Virus record (IMG/VR): IMGVR_UViG_3300019360_000002
Location: 19,536-83,535 of that record
Source: a virus
Length of the DNA: 64,000 bases
Reading direction: 5' to 3' (one strand)
The notes under the pieces are model-generated. The model was not told where the DNA came from. It searched no databases and was given only the letters and a program-made list of their open reading frames with translations. Positions within the stretch are counted from its first letter, which is position 1, and every line of letters begins with the position of its first letter. Positions 49,375-56,816 of this stretch are shown here, piece by piece. Made by a program: the position numbers and the translations under genes.

Positions 49375-49794
49375 TCACCTCCGCCCCAAAACACGAGCAA
49401 GCATGGAGGAGATTGTCGGCGCCACGGCCCTCACCCCGTTTAGGATCTCCAGGAGCCACGGGTACGGCTCGACCTGGACCGACACCCGCTGAAGCGAGTC
49501 GGATGCGATGTAGAGACGCGTGAGCGGCACCATGACGATCTTCACATCTTCGTCCGCCGGCAGGAGGCGGCCCTTGCCGCTGCCCACTGGCATCAGCTCT
49601 TCCTGGTTGCCGACAGAGACCGGCCCCGGGCTTTCGAGTCGCAAGGTGATGAGCGACCAGTTGGGCAAGGACAGGAGCAGATCGGTCTGTCCTGGCGTGG
49701 TGAACACCGTGTAGATGTTGGTGGCGATACCGGTGTACAGATCGGGGCCGGTCGTGCCTGGCTGAATCGGAGTCTTCGTCGGAATCGGACCCAT
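49375..49794 (-). CDS. Virion-like hypothetical protein
   Basis: 139 residues, beta-rich with Pro/Thr-rich start (GPIPTKTPIQPGTTGP) and a helical end. Three bases separate it from the 49371 gene, so they are co-translated. A one-mismatch palindrome (49632-49644) lies inside. Unknown function. Confidence 0.5.
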   Translation of the reverse strand: MGPIPTKTPIQPGTTGPDLYTGIATNIYTVFTTPGQTDLLLSLPNWSLITLRLESPGPVSVGNQEELMPVGSGKGRLLPADEDVKIVMVPLTRLYIASDSLQRVSVQVEPYPWLLEILNGVRAVAPTISSMLARVLGRR

Positions 49795-49796
49795 AG

Positions 49797-50465
49797 CTAC
49801 CTCCAGATGAGGAGCGCCAGGCCGGCTGCGGCGATGAGGCCGAATCCGAAGCCTGGCGAGCGCGGCAGCACCACGCCCTTGGGGAGCGCGTAGGTGATGC
49901 CGGCTGGGGCCGGTACCATGACCGGCACCCCTACGGTTGGGAAGGCGATCTGAGCGCCTTCATTCCACAAGGTTTCCACAGAGGTAGTGCGAGCCAGGAC
50001 TTTGCCAGCAGGATAACCGGACACGGTGACGTTCGGGTGTGCCTTTACGTACGCAAGCAGGGTTGGAAAGTGCGCCGAGCCGACGAGTGCTACCAGCTTG
50101 GTGACGGCGCCGATGCCGAGCGCGAATACGAGCCGCGCCATCTTCCACTGCTCGGGTGAGCCAGGCACAATGACCGGATAGCGAACCGCAATTCTGGCTG
50201 CCTCGATGTTGTACTCCAGGCCGGCGAGAAAGATGTTGCCCTCTGGGTCCTTGCGGACCTCGGGGTTTACGCCTACGGTGCGCGGGAAGCTTTCTGTAAT
50301 TTGGTAGTAACCAGCCTCTCCTAGACGAGGATCACCAGTGACCATGCGACCAGAGGATTCGTGGTCGGCAATGGCCGCAAAAAAGCCGACTGGCATGCCG
50401 CCACGATAGCGGTCAAGCTCGACACGATGCTGATCGTAGAACTTCTTGGCGCCAGAAACCGACAC
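49797..50465 (-). CDS. Lytic transglycosylase with C-terminal membrane anchor
   Basis: 222 residues, GTG start. AAIADHESSGRMVTGDPRLGEAGYYQITESFP carries the catalytic Glu (in HESSG) and the GYYQI motif of SLT-type transglycosylases. The tail GFGFGLIAAAGLALLIWR is a membrane segment. A membrane-anchored wall-cutting enzyme of this design occurs in internal-membrane phages such as PRD1 (P7), making entry through the wall a likely task. Confidence 0.8.
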   Translation of the reverse strand: MSVSGAKKFYDQHRVELDRYRGGMPVGFFAAIADHESSGRMVTGDPRLGEAGYYQITESFPRTVGVNPEVRKDPEGNIFLAGLEYNIEAARIAVRYPVIVPGSPEQWKMARLVFALGIGAVTKLVALVGSAHFPTLLAYVKAHPNVTVSGYPAGKVLARTTSVETLWNEGAQIAFPTVGVPVMVPAPAGITYALPKGVVLPRSPGFGFGLIAAAGLALLIWR

Positions 50466-50497
50466 GCACGTTCGCTTCTACCGGGGAGAAGCCCAGT

Positions 50498-51088
50498 TTA
50501 GGCCTTCGGCTTGCACCTTGCAAGCAGCACGTCGCGGGCGGCATTCAAGCGCTTCATCGACTCTGTGGAGCCGCCCTTGTCCGAGTGGTAGATCTGGGCG
50601 AGCTGTTTGTAGCGTGCCTTGACCAGCTCCACGGTGAGCTTGGTGGCCGGTTCGAAGCCCAGGACCACCATGGGGTCCTCCACGGGCACCCGGCGAGGCG
50701 GAGGCGGCCCAGGAGGTACCTGGGGCCGCTTGGGCGGGACACCCTTTCGAGCGGCGTTCGCCTTCTCGGCGGCGGCCCTGGTACGGTCCCAGGCCTCTTT
50801 CACGGCCTCCCTGCGCTCGCCAGGGGCCTTGGGCGTCGATACCCGGTCCACGAGGTGGGCGAAGCCGTCTACGAAGCCCACAACGCGACCAAGCGCGCCT
50901 TGGACCCTGGGGTTATCGAACACGTCGTCGAGGAACTCGTCGACGATCTCGGCGCCCTCGGAGACCTCATCCTCCTCATCGCCATAGACCTCAGCCTCGT
51001 GCTCCTCGCAGAGCGGTGGGTTGCCTTCACCGACGCGGGTGCACTGACGACCGCGAACGAGAAAGGTGCACTTGCGCGAATTGGGCAT
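50498..51088 (-). CDS. DnaJ-domain protein with altered HPD motif
   Basis: 196 residues. N-terminal CTFLVRGRQC...CEEH zinc-like part, acidic and basic middle with a Pro-rich stretch, and a C-terminal J domain: LVKARYKQLAQIYHSDKGGSTESMKRLNAARDVLLAR. The HPD tripeptide that activates DnaK reads HSD here, so full Hsp70 stimulation is doubtful. A symmetric TTGCA-N3-TGCAA variant of the palindrome lies at 50511-50523. Confidence 0.7.
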   Translation of the reverse strand: MPNSRKCTFLVRGRQCTRVGEGNPPLCEEHEAEVYGDEEDEVSEGAEIVDEFLDDVFDNPRVQGALGRVVGFVDGFAHLVDRVSTPKAPGERREAVKEAWDRTRAAAEKANAARKGVPPKRPQVPPGPPPPRRVPVEDPMVVLGFEPATKLTVELVKARYKQLAQIYHSDKGGSTESMKRLNAARDVLLARCKPKA

Positions 51089-51089
51089 G

Positions 51090-51467
51090 CTACGGAGCCG
51101 GCGGTAGGGTAGGAGGACGAGGCGTTACGTGGTTCTCTCGCTTCTTGTTCACCTTGGCGTCCGTCTTGTGACTCACAACCTCCCTCGGCCAGTTCTGCCG
51201 GATGCCAGCTCTGTCCACGCGGTCCATGGCGTAGTCGGTGGCGATCTCGTGCTTCTTCTCGGCCGAGTGCGGCGCCTTGCCCAGCTTGATGAGCACGCGC
51301 GCCTTCTCTTCTGCGAGCGCTACGCCGTCCTCCACCCTGAGGACCGAGCCGATCACCACCGTCATCGTGTTGGGCGGTTCGATAGAGCTGCCGCCGTCAG
51401 CGAAGGCAAGCGCCGTCCAGACCATGAGCACGCCGACGAACAGGCACAAGGACAAGACCCATTTCAT
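51090..51467 (-). CDS. Secreted or periplasmic small protein
   Basis: 125 residues from ATG 51467. A signal peptide is clear: MKW then VLSLCLFVGVLMVWTALAFA with a likely cut at AFA-DG. The mature part is charged and helical, ending Pro-rich. Exported phage protein of unknown function. TTGTG-ACT-CACAA (51167-51179), a compensated variant of the palindrome, is internal. Confidence 0.6.
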   Translation of the reverse strand: MKWVLSLCLFVGVLMVWTALAFADGGSSIEPPNTMTVVIGSVLRVEDGVALAEEKARVLIKLGKAPHSAEKKHEIATDYAMDRVDRAGIRQNWPREVVSHKTDAKVNKKRENHVTPRPPTLPPAP

Positions 51468-51531
51468 GAGAGAACCCTCGCTACCGGATAGCCAGAGGAT
51501 ATCACAGGTCACCGGTAGGGCGCCTTGATCG

Positions 51532-52125
51532 GTCGGTTTCGTCCCTTTCCGCTGGGGTCAACATCCTCGCCCCGGGCTATGCGCTCGATGATGTCGGAAC
51601 TTCTTCCCCGTTCCGCTGGGGTTGTCACCTGCTTGTTGGGACGCATGCGAATCCTCCCGTCTGCGTGTCGGAACTTCTTCCCCGTTCCGCGGTGGTTGTC
51701 ACGCGGCCAAGCAGCCTCATGCGCTTCCGGTCCACGTAGTCGGAACTTCTTCCCCGTTCCGCGGGGGTTGTCACGGCGCCGATGTTTGCCACGGCTGTCG
51801 GAACCTCTTCCCCGTTCCGCGGGGGTTGTCATCCGCTGCCTGCCACGAGTCACCTCTACAGCTTGACGGTCGGAACTTCTTCCCCGTTCCGCGGGGGTTG
51901 TCACCCGGTTGTCGTTGATGTAGATCTGGCACTTCAAGATCAGGTCGGAACTTATTCCCCGTTCCGCTGGGGTTGTCACAGGACTGTCCGTCATCATTGA
52001 TGGATGGTTTCCGTCGTCGGAACTTCTTCCCCGTTCCGCGGGGGTTGTCACCTGCGAACCCTTGCTCGCGTGGGCGTGCTACCGACCGAGTCGGAACTTC
52101 TTCCCCGTTCCGCGGGGGTTGTCAC
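51532..52125 (-). CRISPR. Type V CRISPR array, 8 repeats plus degenerate end
   Basis: Eight 36-base repeats at 51593, 51667, 51739, 51797, 51869, 51944, 52016 and 52090 (starts), with a decayed ninth at 51532-51564. Spacers are 36-39 bases except one of 22 (51775-51796). Read on the minus strand each repeat starts GTGACAACC and ends GGAAGAAGTTCCGAC. GGAA/TTCC forms a 3' hairpin, and the two substitutions there (copies at 51797 and 51944) fall in its loop, so the stem is preserved, as expected for a crRNA handle. The decayed repeat lies farthest from the cas gene, indicating transcription from the cas side. No cas1 or cas2. Confidence 0.95.
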
Positions 52126-53717
52126 GGCGCATCCTGATTCGCCTTGGCGGGTGCGGAGTTAATGCGGCGCTTGCGAGCGCCATCGCGCATCCGCTCCTGC
52201 CGCGCCGATAAGCCTGCGGATCCATTACCGGCGTCCGGGTCCAGCACGTGCGCGCTCGCGCTCGCTAGCAAGTTCGTGCCTGCCTGTTCGTCCTGGTCGG
52301 TCGCGACGCCGCAGCTCTGGCAGGTGAGCATGAGCTGGCGGCGCTCATCGTCCTTCCAGTCGTTTACATGCCCGCACTGGCAGCAGCGCAGTGTGGTGTC
52401 GGCGGCGGGGGCGTCGAGCACGATACAGCCGTGCGTGGCCTGGCGCAGCGTGGACACCAGCTCGCCGGGCGCGGCCCAGCGCTGGAGGATGCGCTCGTGG
52501 TGACGAGACGGCGCCTCGCCGTCGCGCTTCTCTCCGAACGTCGTCAGGCCGCTGTCATCCTCGACGGCGATCACCTCGTAGCGCCGTGTCCAGGTTGCGG
52601 CGAGTTGCCGGAATTGCTCCTGACGGATGTGCTGTGCGCGCCTTCGGTGCTCGGCCGCCTGGCGCACCGCCGAGCGCCACATGAGCGCGGCGGCAGGGGC
52701 AGTGCCCTCCGTCTTGAGTCTTGCAACCAGCGAAAGGAGGCGCTCTCGCTTGCGAGGCCACGCTATCTCGGGGTGATCGGCGCGCAGCGCGTTCTGGAGG
52801 TCATCGGCTTCGCCGTCGAGCCCAGCGGCGCGGGTGTAGAGCGTTTCGACGCGCGGATCGAGCCGCACCTCCTCCTGTCGTCCCGCCGAGTCGACGAGGT
52901 AGGCGAGGCGTACGCCGCCGTCGGGAAGCCTGCGCCAGCCCACGTCGAGGCCGGCACGGTCGCGCGATCCAGTTGACGCCCGATCCAGTCCCCGATCCGC
53001 TGGGGTCTCGCACACAAACTGCACGGTCCAGCGCACGAGTGGACCAACGGGCACACGCTTCGCCACCACCCACTTCACTACCGCGCCCTCGGCGATCGGC
53101 CGGTGGTAGCGGATCTGGAAGCGCGCGAAGATGGGTTCGCGGCCTTCAGACCCGATACGCAGGAGGGCGTCGGCCAAACAGCGACCTGCGCCACCGCCAT
53201 ACTTCTTGTCGCTGACCGCGAGGCGTACGCGCGTGTCTTCTCCGAGCAACTCCGTTACGGAGGCCCCGTTCTGGAGCTGGACGGCGATCAGGCCGCTGCG
53301 GTCCCAGCGACGAAAGGACGGACGCGGGCTCCGGCTCGCCTGCTCAGCCGCCTTTTCGACTTGGAGGTACGTTCCCCAGTACACACCACACACGGCACGC
53401 GCTCGCCGGATGATGTCTCGGTAGCGTTCGTTGATGGTCATGAGCACACTCTTCGCCGGTCCCGCTGCGGCGCGCTTTCGCGCTTCACGAACCATCTTCC
53501 AGGCGGCGTCTTTGTCGGCATGAGGCGCGTCGGGCGGGAGACTGAGCGCCGTGGCCCGTTCGTCGACGCTGTGCTCATCGAGAGTGTTAGAGACGGCACC
53601 GAAGCGAGCGCGCGCCATCTCCACGAGGAGGTTGTAGTAGCGGTGCGCCCGCCACAACTGGTCCTCGACATCACGCTCGTGATCCATGAGCCGCGCGCCG
53701 TACTTGTACACGATCAT
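52122..53717 (-). CDS. Compact Cas12 nuclease (Cas12m-like, type V)
   Basis: 531 residues. RuvC-I Asp258 in AGLDVGWR, RuvC-II Glu386 in IAVEDDSGL, RuvC-III Asp476 in DQDEQAGTNLL, and a zinc ribbon with Cys445/448 and Cys466/469 just before it. N-terminal half is the helical/wedge region; WDRSGLIAVQLQNG (138-151) closely resembles Cas12m. Size suits a V-U1/Cas12m effector, whose characterised members bind target DNA without cutting because a RuvC acid is lost; here all three acids remain. The stop codon lies in the first CRISPR repeat. A TnpB transposase is less likely given the array and N-terminal match. Confidence 0.88.
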   Translation of the reverse strand: MIVYKYGARLMDHERDVEDQLWRAHRYYNLLVEMARARFGAVSNTLDEHSVDERATALSLPPDAPHADKDAAWKMVREARKRAAAGPAKSVLMTINERYRDIIRRARAVCGVYWGTYLQVEKAAEQASRSPRPSFRRWDRSGLIAVQLQNGASVTELLGEDTRVRLAVSDKKYGGGAGRCLADALLRIGSEGREPIFARFQIRYHRPIAEGAVVKWVVAKRVPVGPLVRWTVQFVCETPADRGLDRASTGSRDRAGLDVGWRRLPDGGVRLAYLVDSAGRQEEVRLDPRVETLYTRAAGLDGEADDLQNALRADHPEIAWPRKRERLLSLVARLKTEGTAPAAALMWRSAVRQAAEHRRRAQHIRQEQFRQLAATWTRRYEVIAVEDDSGLTTFGEKRDGEAPSRHHERILQRWAAPGELVSTLRQATHGCIVLDAPAADTTLRCCQCGHVNDWKDDERRQLMLTCQSCGVATDQDEQAGTNLLASASAHVLDPDAGNGSAGLSARQERMRDGARKRRINSAPAKANQDAP

Positions 53718-53765
53718 CGCTACACCTCGTCCTTCCGAAAGGATTGCAGCACAGTACGGGCCTTT

Positions 53766-53855
53766 CTAGGAACGCGTTTTCGCATCCAGTAGTTGTTCGC
53801 AGTAAAAGCACGCCAGCAGATCGTGTTCGGCAGCCTTCTTTACACGCTCACGCAT
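53766..53855 (-). CDS. Possible 29-residue ORF upstream of cas12
   Basis: ATG at 53855 overlaps the end of the 53848 gene by eight bases and reads to TAG at 53766. MRERVKKAAEHDLLACFYCEQLL contains a CFYC pair. It lies 48 bases upstream of the Cas12 start. Could be a real small protein or chance; coding character is not testable at this length. Confidence 0.3.
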   Translation of the reverse strand: MRERVKKAAEHDLLACFYCEQLLDAKTRS

Positions 53856-54198
53856 CCGCGATCTTCTTACCCGCGATCAGCTTCATCCACGGGTTCTCCT
53901 CCGAGGCGTCGATGAGGGCGTCGAGGCAGCGGTTGAAGGTATCCTCGGGCACGTCGAGCTGGGTCATGAGGTAGTGGGCGAGGAAGGCCACGATGACCGT
54001 ACGCTCGAACACGTCGCCGGTTGCGAGCGACAAGCGGGCGACCAGCTCATCGAAAAACGGGCCGTGTTCCTCGATGATGGCCGTCATCTGCTTGCGAAGC
54101 TCGGTCTGCGCGGCGTGGAACGCCTCGTGCTCCTCTTCGGTGTGGTACCCGCCGCAGTCTTCGCACGCGGGTGGGATCTTGGTGGTCGGATCAGGCAT
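53848..54198 (-). CDS. Hypothetical protein
   Basis: 116 residues from ATG 54198 with AAGGAGAAGAA upstream. CEDCGGYHTEEEHEAFH near the start is a possible zinc site; the rest is helical and ends NPWMKLIAGKKIADA. It precedes the Cas12 gene in the same orientation and may share its transcript. No Cas family resemblance seen. Confidence 0.5.
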   Translation of the reverse strand: MPDPTTKIPPACEDCGGYHTEEEHEAFHAAQTELRKQMTAIIEEHGPFFDELVARLSLATGDVFERTVIVAFLAHYLMTQLDVPEDTFNRCLDALIDASEENPWMKLIAGKKIADA

Positions 54199-54346
54199 CA
54201 CTTCTTCTCCTTGTAGTTGGGACAGCCAGCCTTGGCGCCGGCCGCGACGGCTTGGGAACGAAACCGTTCTCGTCTTCCTGCTCGGTGTCGGTGATGCAGT
54301 GCGGGCAAACCACGTCGCCGCCGTTGGCGTAGCAAATCACGCTCAT
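54191..54346 (-). CDS. Mini zinc-knuckle protein
   Basis: 51 residues, ATGA overlap with the upstream gene. CYANGGDVVCPHC near the start may bind zinc; C-terminal half basic and Pro-rich. It overlaps the next gene's start by eight bases. Unknown function. Confidence 0.45.
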   Translation of the reverse strand: MSVICYANGGDVVCPHCITDTEQEDENGFVPKPSRPAPRLAVPTTRRRSDA

Positions 54347-54729
54347 GTTTGTGTCTCCTCTCCTAGATCCTTCCACAGTTTCTTGCCCAGCCGAAATGCT
54401 GCCGTGTTGCCGTTCGCGCACGCCTCGTCGCCGTCGAAGCCTTGCAGGTACGAGATCACCCAGTCGAGGTCTACGCCGAGCGCCTCGGCGACCATCTCTT
54501 CGAGAAGGAACTCGCTCGTGAGCACGGCGGTGGATTCCTTCTCGGAGAGCAGGCACGCACACACCGGGCACACCTTCGGCGTCTTGGCCATCTTGCCGGC
54601 GGTCTTGGTGCAGCCGTCGTAGGTGCCGCAGGCGCCCTGGCACAGGCGCTTGCCCTGCTTGCCGACCTTCTTGATTGCGGCTCGCAAGTAATTGTCGGCG
54701 GCGAGGTCGGAGTAGCTCGCTTCGCTCAC
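54343..54729 (-). CDS. Cysteine-rich hypothetical protein
   Basis: 128 residues, GTG in GTGA overlap. CQGACGTYDGC and CPVCAC form a likely zinc module in residues 30-60, followed by a helical acidic half. A perfect palindrome (54675-54687) lies near its 5' end. Unknown function. Confidence 0.5.
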   Translation of the reverse strand: MSEASYSDLAADNYLRAAIKKVGKQGKRLCQGACGTYDGCTKTAGKMAKTPKVCPVCACLLSEKESTAVLTSEFLLEEMVAEALGVDLDWVISYLQGFDGDEACANGNTAAFRLGKKLWKDLGEETQT

Positions 54730-55007
54730 GGCAACCTGAGCTTGTGCTTGTTTGCGAACCGGCCCCAGCGGCGCGTGTTGAACAGCTCGTCGAGCCGTTG
54801 CTGGGCCTTGGCTTCTTTGGCTTTGCTCACTTTGGAGCCCGGCGAGCGCTCCATGAGGTCGTAGAGGGCCTTGGCCGCGTCCAAGGCGCCGCTGTTCACG
54901 GCGCGACCGTGGGCAGAACCCGGTTCCACCGTCGGTTCAGGCGCGATGTTGTAGGCCCCGAAGAGAGGGTCTTCGAACGTCCTCCGCTTGGGCAGGTTGA
55001 TTTTCAT
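54726..55007 (-). CDS. Hypothetical protein
   Basis: 93 residues, ATG in ATGA overlap. Basic start (MKINLPKRRTFED), helical lysine-rich C-terminal half. Coupled to both neighbours. Unknown function. Confidence 0.5.
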   Translation of the reverse strand: MKINLPKRRTFEDPLFGAYNIAPEPTVEPGSAHGRAVNSGALDAAKALYDLMERSPGSKVSKAKEAKAQQRLDELFNTRRWGRFANKHKLRLP

Positions 55008-55339
55008 GCCCCGTTCAGCGCCAGCGACGCCGCCTCCAGGAGCATGCGCTGGGCCTGTCCAGCGGACCGACACACCGTGTCGTTCCACTCGACGGTGTCG
55101 AGGCCGGCACCGTTTCCACCCATATCCGTGACCACCACGGCGTCGGTGATCAGCAAGCACCTGCCGGTGCGCGATCCGATCTTGCTGGCTTGATCGGGAG
55201 ACTCGTCGCACGCCATGCGAATTACGAACGAGACGCAGTGACGCCCTTTCCCGTCAGTCCCGACGTTTCGGCACCAGCCGGTTGCCGACAGGATTGTGGC
55301 TGCCTTGTCGAGCAGCCGTGCTTCCATTTTTTTCTTCAT
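55004..55339 (-). CDS. Hypothetical protein
   Basis: 111 residues, ATG 55339 with GGAGGACGACG upstream. Contains WCRNVGTDGKGRHCVSFVIR and GRCLLITDAVVVTDMGG, an alpha/beta-looking pattern without known family. First gene of the unit leading towards the Cas12 locus. Confidence 0.5.
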   Translation of the reverse strand: MKKKMEARLLDKAATILSATGWCRNVGTDGKGRHCVSFVIRMACDESPDQASKIGSRTGRCLLITDAVVVTDMGGNGAGLDTVEWNDTVCRSAGQAQRMLLEAASLALNGA

Positions 55340-55363
55340 CGTCGTCCTCCAGATGCCCAGAAC

Positions 55364-55399
55364 GCCAAAGGGGGCCGGCACTTGTGCGCCGACCCCCTT
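55364..55399 (-). terminator. Hairpin after the ParB-like gene
   Basis: On the minus strand CCAAGGGGG pairs with CCCCCTTTGG around an inner CGGC-GCCG stem. The following T-run is short. It lies in the 131-base gap between the ParB-like stop and the 55339 gene, so it probably ends or attenuates the ParB unit. Confidence 0.5.
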
Positions 55400-55470
55400 G
55401 GACGATCACAGTACGGGTGTTGTGCTCGCGTGAGCATAGCCTGCGCTCGCTCCGCTCGCGTGGGCCACGC

Positions 55471-56457
55471 CTACTCGGCGGCCTTCTTGCCCTTCTTGCC
55501 CTTCTTGCCGCCCTCGCCGGCCGCCCACTCCTTCGCCTTGGCCGCCGCCTCCTTCGCCTTCTCCTTGGCGTTGGCCTCGGCCGCCTTCACGAAGTCCTTC
55601 CAGTCCGAGCCCATGCGGCCGAGCGCGATGGAGCCCTGGGCGAAGCGCAGGGTGTCGAACACGCCCTGCACGTAGTCGGTGCGCTTGACCTCCTTCTCGT
55701 CGGTCTCGTCGACGATCTGGACCATGGCCTTCAGGATCTTCGTCCCCGGGCGGTCCGACTTGCCCGCCTTCGCCTTGGCGGCCTTGCGTGCCTTCGACTT
55801 GCCCGACCGGCCGCCCGAAGCGATCGCCTTGAGCGCCTCGTCGACGCCCTCCTCCTGCGTGTCGAAGTCGTACTTGCCGGGCTTGTCGTCCTCGCCCTCG
55901 ACCCACTTGGCGGTCTTGGCCAGGGTTTCCACCGTGTCATCGGCGAGCTTGCCCGACTTCCACGCCTTCTTGAGCGCCGGGCCGCACTTCTCCAGGGCGT
56001 CGAGCTTGCGCGACACCCAGGTCTCCGACTTGTGGAGCGCCTTGGCGATGGTCTTCTGGTTGTCGCCCATGAGCTTCAGCTCGGCGCACTGCACCGCGAT
56101 CTCGTACGAGGAGAGCGCGTCGCGCAGGATGTTGTCGGCGAGGGCGTTGTAGCGCGCGTCCTTGAGCGTGTCGCCGGAGACGAAGTGGCACGGCACGCCC
56201 TGGGAGAAGCCGTTGGCGCGGCCTTCCTCGATGAGCAGGGTGATCGCGGCCTCGCGGCGGAAGCCGCCCACGAGCACCATGATCTCCTCGCCGTCCTTCT
56301 GCGTCTTCCACACCTGGAGCGGGTTCAGAAGCCCCCGCGCCTCGATGTCGTCGGCGAGGTTCTTGATGTCCTCCAGCTTCTCGCGCGGGTTCTTGAAGCC
56401 GACCTCCTCGCCAGGGGTCAGCTCGTCGAGCTTGATGGTGTCGTAGTTTGAATCCAT
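55471..56457 (-). CDS. ParB/KorB-like DNA-binding protein
   Basis: 328 residues from ATG 56457 with GGAGGACG upstream. ParB-type nucleotide-binding part: RGLLNPLQVW (41-50), VLVGGFRREAA (61-71), ADNILRDALSSYEIA (107-121, cf. EN.xR..L...E.A), then an HTH at about 132-155. The lysine- and alanine-rich C-terminus differs from chromosomal ParB. KorB-type proteins bind 13-bp palindromes scattered over a replicon and both segregate DNA and silence genes; a 13-bp palindrome lies just upstream of this start. Candidate reader of the TTGCG-N3-CGCAA sites. Confidence 0.8.
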   Translation of the reverse strand: MDSNYDTIKLDELTPGEEVGFKNPREKLEDIKNLADDIEARGLLNPLQVWKTQKDGEEIMVLVGGFRREAAITLLIEEGRANGFSQGVPCHFVSGDTLKDARYNALADNILRDALSSYEIAVQCAELKLMGDNQKTIAKALHKSETWVSRKLDALEKCGPALKKAWKSGKLADDTVETLAKTAKWVEGEDDKPGKYDFDTQEEGVDEALKAIASGGRSGKSKARKAAKAKAGKSDRPGTKILKAMVQIVDETDEKEVKRTDYVQGVFDTLRFAQGSIALGRMGSDWKDFVKAAEANAKEKAKEAAAKAKEWAAGEGGKKGKKGKKAAE

Positions 56458-56474
56458 GTCACGTCCTCCGTTGG

Positions 56475-56487
56475 TTGCGGTTCGCAA
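56475..56487. repeat. 13-bp palindrome in the parB-like leader
   Basis: TTGCG-GTT-CGCAA, 17 bases before the ATG of the ParB-like gene and just ahead of its ribosome binding site; suits autoregulation. Confidence 0.85.
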
Positions 56488-56492
56488 TCGGG

Positions 56493-56801
56493 CTAGCTCG
56501 GCAGAAGCGCCAGCTTGCCCACATCGATCCAGTCGAAGCGGAACCTCTCCGATCCGGCCTGCACCTTGATGATCTCGTCCAGCTTGTCGAACACCGTCTC
56601 CATGTCCTTCTTCGCGAGGGCCTTCCACTCCGCTTCGGTCTTGCCCTGCACGGTGACAGGGACGCCCAGCTCCTTGCCGGCGCGGAAAAAGGCGGCGAGC
56701 GGGGTGGTGTCGCTCCGCTTGTAGTAGGAGCGGGTGAGCTTCACGTACCTCTTGGCGACATCAGACACGGCGGCACCCTTGGGTGCCCTGGCAGTTTTCA
56801 T
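56493..56801 (-). CDS. Hypothetical protein
   Basis: 102 residues from ATG 56801, GGAGGACGACG upstream. Lysine-rich helical protein with FDWIDVGKLALLPS at the end. Directly precedes the ParB-like gene and may be its partner, though no ParA-type ATPase motif is present. Confidence 0.5.
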   Translation of the reverse strand: MKTARAPKGAAVSDVAKRYVKLTRSYYKRSDTTPLAAFFRAGKELGVPVTVQGKTEAEWKALAKKDMETVFDKLDEIIKVQAGSERFRFDWIDVGKLALLPS

Positions 56802-56816
56802 CTCGTCGTCCTCCAC

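Noticed and set aside
51509-52051. Minus-strand 180-residue ORF with repeated TTPAERG segments
   Set aside because: It is the CRISPR array read as protein; the periodic segments are the 36-base repeats and the gaps are spacers.
52052-52089. Spacer 7 as a self-targeting match to 55441-55470
   Set aside because: Only about 12 bases (GCTCGCGTGGGC) agree, too short for a GC-rich genome.
52122-53717. IS200/IS605 TnpB transposon gene
   Set aside because: RuvC and zinc motifs are shared with TnpB, but the adjoining array, the Cas12m-like N-terminal segment and lack of transposon end or TnpA favour Cas12.
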